Source of the DNA: an uncultured Streptococcus sp.
GTDB lineage: Bacteria; Bacillota; Bacilli; Lactobacillales; Streptococcaceae
Length of the DNA: 28,595 bases
Reading direction: 5' to 3'
Assembly (NCBI GenBank): GCA_934215455.1
Contig: CAKPZX010000021.1
Span: 1-28,595, forward strand
Shown here: positions 23,646 to 28,595 of the stretch, piece by piece
Position numbering within the stretch: position 1 is the stretch's first letter
Layout of the letters: each line of letters starts with the position of its first letter
Translations under genes and position numbers: made by a program
Notes under the pieces: model-generated
What the model saw: only the letters and a program-made list of their open reading frames with translations
Database searches by the model: none
Told to the model about the DNA's origin: nothing

Positions 23646-25118
23646 ATGACTAGTATTACCATTACCAAAGGAGCCGTTGAGACGCCTATCTATTTGCGGA
23701 TGTTGAATCGTCATGGCTTGATTGCAGGTGCAACAGGAACAGGAAAAACGGTTACGCTCAAGGTCCTAACAGAAAAATTAAGCAAAGAAGGTATTCCGGT
23801 CTTTCTAGCCGATATCAAGGGAGATTTATCTGGCTTAGCCAAAGCCGGGCAATGGACGCCAAAACTGGAAGAACGCTACAAGCTTCTTGGGATCACAGAA
23901 CCGTTTGAGCCACAAGCCTTCCCAGTTCGATTGTGGGACGTCTTTGGCCAAGCTGGTCATCCTGTTCGGGCGACTGTCGAAGGGATGGGGTCATTGCTTC
24001 TGTCTCGTCTGCTTGATTTGAATGAAACCCAATCAGGAATTCTCGCAATTGTCTTTAAAGTAGCCCAAGAGAAAGATTGGCCTTTGATTGATTTGAAGGA
24101 CCTGCAAAGCCTTTTAAAGGAAGTCTATGAACACAGTTCAGACTATTCGGCCCAATATGGCAATATCACCAAACAATCTGTCGGAGCGATCCAAAGAAGT
24201 CTCTTGGTTCTCGAAGAAGAAGGAGCAGACCAATTTTTCGGAGAGCCCGCACTTGATTTAAATGACTTCATGCAACTCGATGCATCTGGTCGTGGTTATA
24301 TCAATATTCTTTCGGCTACAAAGCTCTTTCATTCACCAAAATTGTACTCAACCTTTTTGATTTGGATGCTGTCTCGTCTCTTTGAAACACTTCCAGAGGT
24401 TGGGGATCCTGAAAAGCCAAAATTGGTCTTCTTCTTTGATGAAGCGCATCTTCTCTTTAAGGATGCAAGCAAGCTCTTTCTTGAGAAGGTTGAGCAAGTG
24501 GTACGCCTAATTCGTTCGAAGGGTGTAGGGATTTACTTTATTACCCAAAATCCTCAAGACCTTCCAGAATCTGTTTTGGCACAGCTTGGAAATCGTGTTC
24601 AACATGCACTTCGAGCTTATACACCAAAAGAAATGAAGGCGATCAAGGTTGCTGCCCAAAGTTTTCGTCCGAATCCAGATTTTGATACAGAAACAGTGAT
24701 CACAGAATTAGGGATAGGGGAAGCCTTGGTTTCTTTCCTGAATGAAAAGGGGCAGCCTAGTGTGGTTGAGCGTGCTTATATTCTCTCTCCTCAATCGAGT
24801 TTTGACCTCTTAAATGAGAGTGAACAATTGGCCTTGATCACGACATCGCCTTTCCATCAAAAGTATGCGACGACGATTGATCGGGAATCTGCCTATGAAA
24901 AATTAGCAGCTAAAGCAAGCAAGGAAGCACAAGAAAAAGAGCAAAAAGAAGCAGAAAAGGAAGAGGCTGCAGCAGATAAGGCGGCTCAAAAACGTAGTCC
25001 GGGTCGTCCAAGAAAATCTAGTCTTGAAAAGGCAAAAGATTCCTTCTTGAGTTCCTTATTCCGGACGATTGCGCGTGAGATTGCTAAGCTGATTATGGGC
25101 TCCTTTAAACGGAAATAA
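23646..25118 (+). CDS. HerA-like / DUF853 ATPase
   Basis: A 490-residue ATPase of the HerA/FtsK superfamily, DUF853 branch (E. coli YjgR is a relative). Walker A is AGATGTGKT (27-35), immediately followed by TVTLKVLTEKLSKEGIPVFLADIKGDLSGL, the family's signature. Walker B is LVFFFDEAHLLF (about 258-269), and a later ITQNPQDLP segment fits the sensor region. The last 80 residues form a Lys/Glu/Ala-rich, coiled-coil-prone region, then SPGRPRKSS, an AT-hook-like GRPRK, and a hydrophobic end. The cellular role is not known. AGGGAG lies about 8 bases before the ATG. It has its own promoter. Confidence 0.9.
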   Translation: MTSITITKGAVETPIYLRMLNRHGLIAGATGTGKTVTLKVLTEKLSKEGIPVFLADIKGDLSGLAKAGQWTPKLEERYKLLGITEPFEPQAFPVRLWDVFGQAGHPVRATVEGMGSLLLSRLLDLNETQSGILAIVFKVAQEKDWPLIDLKDLQSLLKEVYEHSSDYSAQYGNITKQSVGAIQRSLLVLEEEGADQFFGEPALDLNDFMQLDASGRGYINILSATKLFHSPKLYSTFLIWMLSRLFETLPEVGDPEKPKLVFFFDEAHLLFKDASKLFLEKVEQVVRLIRSKGVGIYFITQNPQDLPESVLAQLGNRVQHALRAYTPKEMKAIKVAAQSFRPNPDFDTETVITELGIGEALVSFLNEKGQPSVVERAYILSPQSSFDLLNESEQLALITTSPFHQKYATTIDRESAYEKLAAKASKEAQEKEQKEAEKEEAAADKAAQKRSPGRPRKSSLEKAKDSFLSSLFRTIAREIAKLIMGSFKRK

Positions 25119-25178
25119 GCCTTTTATGAAAAGAAAAAAACTTTTTAAAAAGAAACCGTTTTCTCTTTCTGATAATTC

Positions 25179-25207
25179 TTGTTATTTTCAGTAGAATCTT
25201 TTATAAT
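25179..25207 (+). promoter_or_regulatory. Promoter nearly abutting the serine hydrolase start
   Basis: TTGTTA (25179-25184), 17-bp spacer, TATAAT (25202-25207). The ATG at 25217 is only 9 bases after the -10, so the predicted leader is about 3 nt and no Shine-Dalgarno fits. Confidence 0.75.
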
Positions 25208-25216
25208 TAATCTCGT

Positions 25217-26284
25217 ATGAAAAAATATTTTAATCTACGCTCGATCATGATTGCGGTCAGTATTTTATTGTGCTTAGTGGGAACAGGCGCACTGGGCTAC
25301 TTGCATGTTACGCAACCAACAGCATCAGCAATTGAAAAAAAAGCAAAGAAAACAAAAGAAGCAAAAGAACAAGATATCGAAAAGTCTACCCCTGAGACGA
25401 AAAAACCACGTGTCAAATCTCCTGAAGCTAAGCAAGCAGTGGTAGATGCAGACATGGAAACGATGAGCGCTTATGGCCTTGTCTATGATTATGCTAATAA
25501 AGGTTTGGTAGAAGTTGTCCAGGATTTCCTAGCGGAAAGTGGAATTGATCCGTCACAAGTTGCCTTCACGTATCGCAATGCCATTACTGGAGAGCAATTT
25601 GCTATGAATGATCTTCAACCAATGACGGCAGGTAGTACCTATAAGCTACCGTTGAACATGTTGGTGGTGGATGAAGTCGCAAAGGGCAAACTCAATTTAA
25701 CAGACCGGTTTGACATTACCAATACTTACTATGAATATGTAGGAGAGCATGATAATTACGTTGCTGCCTTTGATGGAGCTATGTCTATCCCTGATATGCA
25801 GCGCTATTCATTGGTTTACTCTGAAAATACCCCAGCCTATGCTTTGGCAGATCGTTTAGGGGGGATGGAGCAAGCGCGCAAGTTGTTCAGTCGTTATGGT
25901 CAATCCCGTTCACCAGAAGTCAAAACCTTTAGCGAAGATAATAAAACGACAACGGATTATTACATCCATGTCTTGGAATACCTTTGGAATCATCAAGAAA
26001 AATATGCAGATTTACTAGAACTGATCGGGGAGTCTTTCCCAGGTGAGTACTATAAGAAATTCTTGCCAGATTTGGTGATTCAACAAAAACCAGGGTATGT
26101 TGCTGAAGCACTTAATGTGGATGCGATTGTCCGTGAATCGACTCCTTATTTGGTTGCCATTTACACTGCAGGACTTGGAGGTACGACTCCAGAAAGTTCT
26201 GAAATCAGTGGAGTTGGTCTTTATCAATTGGGGCAATTAGCTTATGTTATCAATGAATGGCATCGTGTCAATATGAATGAATAA
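25217..26284 (+). CDS. Membrane-anchored serine hydrolase, class A beta-lactamase fold
   Basis: A 355-residue extracytoplasmic protein. The N-terminal basic MKKYFNLRS and hydrophobic 10-30 form a signal anchor, followed by a Lys/Glu-rich linker (38-75). The catalytic domain has the SxxK motif STYK (Ser140, Lys143), a SEN triad at 202-204 in place of SDN, and KPG (291-293) in place of KTG. These define the penicillin-recognising serine hydrolase fold. It may be a low-molecular-weight peptidase or esterase acting on the cell wall; real beta-lactamase activity is not implied. The gene is monocistronic, with a promoter almost on its ATG and a strong terminator after. Confidence 0.85.
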   Translation: MKKYFNLRSIMIAVSILLCLVGTGALGYLHVTQPTASAIEKKAKKTKEAKEQDIEKSTPETKKPRVKSPEAKQAVVDADMETMSAYGLVYDYANKGLVEVVQDFLAESGIDPSQVAFTYRNAITGEQFAMNDLQPMTAGSTYKLPLNMLVVDEVAKGKLNLTDRFDITNTYYEYVGEHDNYVAAFDGAMSIPDMQRYSLVYSENTPAYALADRLGGMEQARKLFSRYGQSRSPEVKTFSEDNKTTTDYYIHVLEYLWNHQEKYADLLELIGESFPGEYYKKFLPDLVIQQKPGYVAEALNVDAIVRESTPYLVAIYTAGLGGTTPESSEISGVGLYQLGQLAYVINEWHRVNMNE

Positions 26285-26289
26285 TCGAC

Positions 26290-26323
26290 AAAAGGTCTGA
26301 GGGTTGCTCAGGCCTTTTATTCT
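26290..26323 (+). terminator. Terminator after the serine hydrolase gene
   Basis: AAAAGGTCTGAG (26290-26301) pairs with CTCAGGCCTTTT (26307-26318), one wobble, loop GGTTG, then ATTCT. Confidence 0.85.
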
Positions 26324-26406
26324 ATCAAAGTAGGATGAAATTCACTTGGTGTTTCGAATTACTTTTCTGTTCTAAAGAGACTTCTTTCCCTTTTCTATAA
26401 AAAGTA

Positions 26407-26415
26407 TGTTATACT
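26407..26415 (+). promoter_or_regulatory. Extended -10 promoter of flp
   Basis: TGTTATACT (26407-26415), the same sequence as the cshA -10. No good -35 at 17 bases. Leader about 22 nt, with AGAGGAAG before the ATG. Confidence 0.6.
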
Positions 26416-26443
26416 AATAATAGTAATAAGAGGAAGTATAGAC

Positions 26444-27133
26444 ATGATTACAAAGGAAGATTACCAGTTGCTCCGCTCGCATCCAGCCTTTTCTGCGCTA
26501 CCAGTAGAGCTATTTGATAAATTAGCTGTTGAAATTCATGCCAGGGATATCCAAAAAGGACAAATTTTATTTTATGCAGGAGACAAGCGGGAGCGCATTT
26601 TTCTTCTGGCAAAAGGCTTTGCTCGTATTGAGCAATTCGATTCGTCGGACCAATTCTCCTATATGGATTATATAAAGAAGGGGGCTCTGTTCCCTTATGG
26701 TGGGATGTTCCAGGATGAGCGTTACCACTATACAGCTAGTGCGGTGACGGATTTGCGTTGTTTCGTGATTCCCGTCAATCTCTATGAATTATATGCCCAA
26801 GAGAGCAAGGAGCAGTTGCTCTTTATTATGAGAAAGCTCTCCTCCATCCTAGAATTTCAAGAGTTGCGCTTGCGCAATGTCGTGACAGCTAGTGCCAGTG
26901 AGCGTGTGATTCAATCCTTAGCCATTTTGTGCAAGGACTATGAAAGCCTTGGAAATCAACTTCCATTTCCAATTAGTATGAAGGAAATGGCTAAATTAGC
27001 AGCCACAACTCGAGAAACTGTCAATCAAGTTTTAAAGAAACTCATCGATTCTCATAAGATCCAGTATGAGAGAAAACAACTAACTTTTCTAGATACAGCC
27101 TACTTTTTAAAAAGTTTTGAAGAGATCAACTAA
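26444..27133 (+). CDS. flp: Crp/Fnr-family regulator Flp of the arginine deiminase genes
   Basis: A 229-residue transcription factor. The cyclic-nucleotide-binding-like fold occupies about 15-120 (FYAGDKRERIFLLAKGFARIEQF), a dimerisation helix 120-150, and a winged helix-turn-helix 176-206 (ISMKEMAKLAATTRETVNQVLKKL). Only two cysteines (Cys106, Cys163) are present, so an FNR-type iron-sulphur cluster is not expected. In streptococci a homologous gene next to arcA helps activate the arc operon under low oxygen or arginine, which is the basis for the name. It lies 236 bases upstream of arcA on the same strand, separated by a terminator. The stop codon lies in the loop of that terminator. Confidence 0.88.
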   Translation: MITKEDYQLLRSHPAFSALPVELFDKLAVEIHARDIQKGQILFYAGDKRERIFLLAKGFARIEQFDSSDQFSYMDYIKKGALFPYGGMFQDERYHYTASAVTDLRCFVIPVNLYELYAQESKEQLLFIMRKLSSILEFQELRLRNVVTASASERVIQSLAILCKDYESLGNQLPFPISMKEMAKLAATTRETVNQVLKKLIDSHKIQYERKQLTFLDTAYFLKSFEEIN

Positions 27134-27150
27134 TTTGTTGATCTTTTTTT
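27123..27150 (+). terminator. Terminator overlapping the flp stop codon
   Basis: AGATCAAC (27123-27130) pairs perfectly with GTTGATCT (27137-27144), loop TAATTT containing the stop, then six T. Confidence 0.85.
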
Positions 27151-27200
27151 ATTTTTTACAAAAAAATATATATTCATAAAAATAATATAAAAGGCAAAAT

Positions 27201-27269
27201 ATGCAAAGAAAACGCTTCATATTAACTAAAAAATAGGAAAGATTTAAAAAAGTGCCAAATTCTTTGCAT
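27201..27269. promoter_or_regulatory. Widely spaced 10-bp inverted repeat upstream of arcA
   Basis: ATGCAAAGAA (27201-27210) and TTCTTTGCAT (27260-27269) are exact inverse complements, 49 bases apart. The right arm continues TTCAAAA, recalling an ARG-box half-site. AGAAAACGCTTCAT (27207-27220), overlapping the left arm, matches the cre consensus at 12 of 14. A candidate operator for ArgR-type regulators, CcpA or Flp; unproven. Confidence 0.4.
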
Positions 27270-27288
27270 TCAAAAAGTAGAATCCTTT

Positions 27289-27317
27289 GTGAAAGCGGTA
27301 TCATTAAAGACTATAAT
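27289..27317 (+). promoter_or_regulatory. arcA promoter
   Basis: TATAAT at 27312-27317. The hexamer 17 bases upstream (GTGAAA, 27289-27294) is a poor -35; TTGTGA at 27287-27292 has a 19-bp spacer. A weak -35 fits an activator-dependent promoter. The leader of about 46 nt has a small hairpin (AGCTTG/CAAGCT, 27331-27346) and AAAGGAGG. Confidence 0.75.
27290..27303 (+). promoter_or_regulatory. cre site in the arcA promoter
   Basis: TGAAAGCGGTATCA matches WGWAARCGYTWWMA at 13 of 14 positions. It overlaps the -35 region of the promoter, so CcpA binding should repress arcA when sugar is plentiful, as known for streptococcal arc operons. Confidence 0.82.
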
Positions 27318-27369
27318 AACAACTGTAATAAGCTTGTGAACAAGCTCAAAGAAAAAAGGAGGATGACAG

Positions 27370-28595
27370 ATGTCAACTAAACCAATTCATGTTTTCTCAG
27401 AAATTGGAAAACTGAAAAAAGTAATGTTGCACCGTCCAGGTAAAGAGTTGGAAAACTTGATGCCTGACTATCTAGAGCGTCTTCTTTTTGATGATATTCC
27501 ATTCTTGGAAGATGCACAAAAAGAACACGACAATTTTGCTCAAGCGCTTCGTAACGAAGGAATCGAAGTACTTTATCTTGAAAAATTGGCAGCTGAGTCA
27601 TTGACTACTCCAGAAATTCGCGAACAATTCATCGAAGAATATCTTGATGAAGCAAACATTCGTGGACGCCAAACTAAAAACGCTATTCGCGAAATCCTTC
27701 GTGGTATTGAAGACAACCAAGAATTGGTTGAAAAAACAATGGCTGGTTTCCAAAAAGCTGAGCTTCCAGAAATTCCAGAAGCTGACAAAGGCTTGACAGA
27801 CCTTGTCGAATCTGACTACCCATTTGCGATTGATCCAATGCCAAACTTGTACTTCACACGTGACCCATTTGCTACAATTGGGAATGCAGTATCATTGAAC
27901 CACATGTATGCTGATACACGTAACCGTGAAACTTTGTATGGTAAATACATCTTCAAATATCACCCAGTATATGGTGGTAATGTAGAATTGGTATACAACC
28001 GTGAAGAAGATACTCGTATCGAAGGTGGGGACGAATTGGTCCTTTCTAAAGATGTCTTGGCAGTTGGTATCTCACAACGTACAGATGCTGCATCAATTGA
28101 AAAATTGTTGGTAAACATCTTCAAGAAGAACGTTGGCTTCAAGAAAGTATTGGCCTTCGAATTTGCGAACAACCGTAAATTTATGCACTTGGATACAGTA
28201 TTCACAATGGTGGACTACGATAAATTCACCATCCACCCAGAAATCCAAGGCAACCTTCGCGTCTTCTCCGTAACATATGAAAATAAAGCATTGAAGATTG
28301 TTGAAGAAAAAGGTGATTTGGCTGAATTGCTTGCTGAAAACCTTGGTGTTGAAAAAGTTACATTGATCCCTTGTGGTGATGGCAATGTGGTTGCAGCTGC
28401 TCGTGAACAATGGAACGACGGATCAAATACTCTTACAATCGCACCTGGTGTGGTAGTTGTATACGACCGTAACACAGTCACAAACAAGAAATTAGAAGAA
28501 TACGGACTTCGTTTGATCAAGATCCGCGGAAGTGAATTGGTTCGCGGTCGTGGTGGACCTCGTTGTATGTCAATGCCATTCGAACGTGAAGAAAT
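27370..28595 (+). CDS. arcA: Arginine deiminase ArcA (3' end cut by window edge)
   Basis: ArcA hydrolyses arginine to citrulline and ammonia, the first step of the arginine deiminase pathway, which gives ATP and raises pH. Reading runs 408 codons and then two bases of the next, so only the last residue or two and the stop are missing. Family motifs are [10 protein letters not shown], the [11 protein letters not shown]...[10 protein letters not shown] region, MHLDTVFTM and LIPCGDG, with the catalytic Cys at residue 399 in [12 protein letters not shown]. Codon use is strongly biased, as for an abundant enzyme. The start has AAAGGAGG with 7 bases spacing. The rest of the arc operon presumably follows beyond 28595. 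Confidence 0.97.
   Translation, partial: MSTKPIHVFSEIGKLKKVMLHRPGKELENLMPDYLERLLFDDIPFLEDAQKEHDNFAQALRNEGIEVLYLEKLAAESLTTPEIREQFIEEYLDEANIRGRQTKNAIREILRGIEDNQELVEKTMAGFQKAELPEIPEADKGLTDLVESDYPFAIDPMPNLYFTRDPFATIGNAVSLNHMYADTRNRETLYGKYIFKYHPVYGGNVELVYNREEDTRIEGGDELVLSKDVLAVGISQRTDAASIEKLLVNIFKKNVGFKKVLAFEFANNRKFMHLDTVFTMVDYDKFTIHPEIQGNLRVFSVTYENKALKIVEEKGDLAELLAENLGVEKVTLIPCGDGNVVAAAREQWNDGSNTLTIAPGVVVVYDRNTVTNKKLEEYGLRLIKIRGSELVRGRGGPRCMSMPFEREE

Noticed and set aside
27377..28520. Several minus-strand open frames under arcA
   Set aside because: They are shadows of a strongly codon-biased gene, overlap each other in different frames and have no ribosome sites or family likeness.
1..28595. 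CRISPR arrays, tRNA or rRNA genes, transposases, prophage genes
   Set aside because: No regularly spaced direct repeats, no tRNA T-loop/D-loop pattern, and no recognisable mobile-element protein was found on either strand.

Overview
This window reads as one continuous piece of a streptococcal chromosome, most likely an oral species of the mitis/sanguinis group. My best guess from remembered relatives is something near Streptococcus parasanguinis; no database was consulted. The evidence is a moderately AT-rich genome, extended -10 (TGnTATAAT) promoters, purine-rich Shine-Dalgarno sites, a TACGAATA com-box in front of comEA-comEC, and an flp-arcA locus. I see no prophage, transposase, CRISPR array, tRNA or rRNA.

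Layout. 1-4352: a promoter and operon of murF (cell-wall precursor ligase), a Nudix hydrolase and three tandem paralogous TIGR02206/TMEM164-like membrane proteins. 4370-6295: a DUF2207 surface/membrane protein. 6365-9439: prfC (release factor 3), a small PH-domain protein and a CorA-type metal channel. 9440-10244: an 805-base stretch without a conventional gene, holding a candidate minus-strand small RNA and a long structured leader for the next gene. 10245-11816: the DEAD-box RNA helicase cshA, with a TTG start. 11817-12171: two strong inverted repeats, a small ORF or gene remnant and a near-consensus promoter. 12172-13065: a LacX-like aldose epimerase. Minus strand 13082-14081: a tRNA1(Val) methyltransferase-like gene overlapping a GIY-YIG gene. 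14220-14750: a lipoprotein. Minus strand 14782-17121: a P-type cation ATPase. 17297-18043: a PlsC-type acyltransferase. 18079-21005: the competence operon comEA-comEC. 21081-22742: a DUF805 protein and holA. 22831-23436: sodA. 23646-25118: a HerA/DUF853 ATPase. 25217-26284: a class A beta-lactamase-fold serine hydrolase. 26444-28595: the Crp/Fnr regulator flp and then arcA, of which only the last residues are cut off.

Most genes are housekeeping: wall synthesis, translation, RNA decay, replication, oxidative defence and DNA uptake. The arginine deiminase start at the right edge shows clear regulatory DNA: a cre site over the promoter, a second weaker cre, a 10-bp inverted repeat, and a Crp/Fnr regulator next door.

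The observations most worth following are: (1) the ~310-nt structured cshA leader, which carries a short ORF with a sequestered strong Shine-Dalgarno site and a terminator-like hairpin just before the helicase start; (2) a promoter/terminator pair on the minus strand that would make a ~255-nt RNA ending at the corA stop; (3) the membrane-protein triplication, whose middle copy has lost a conserved Cys and an Asp; (4) two genes (trmN6-like and the serine hydrolase) whose -10 box lies so close to the ATG that their mRNAs should be leaderless or nearly so. All promoter, terminator and RNA-structure calls were made by eye, and all family assignments come from remembered motifs.
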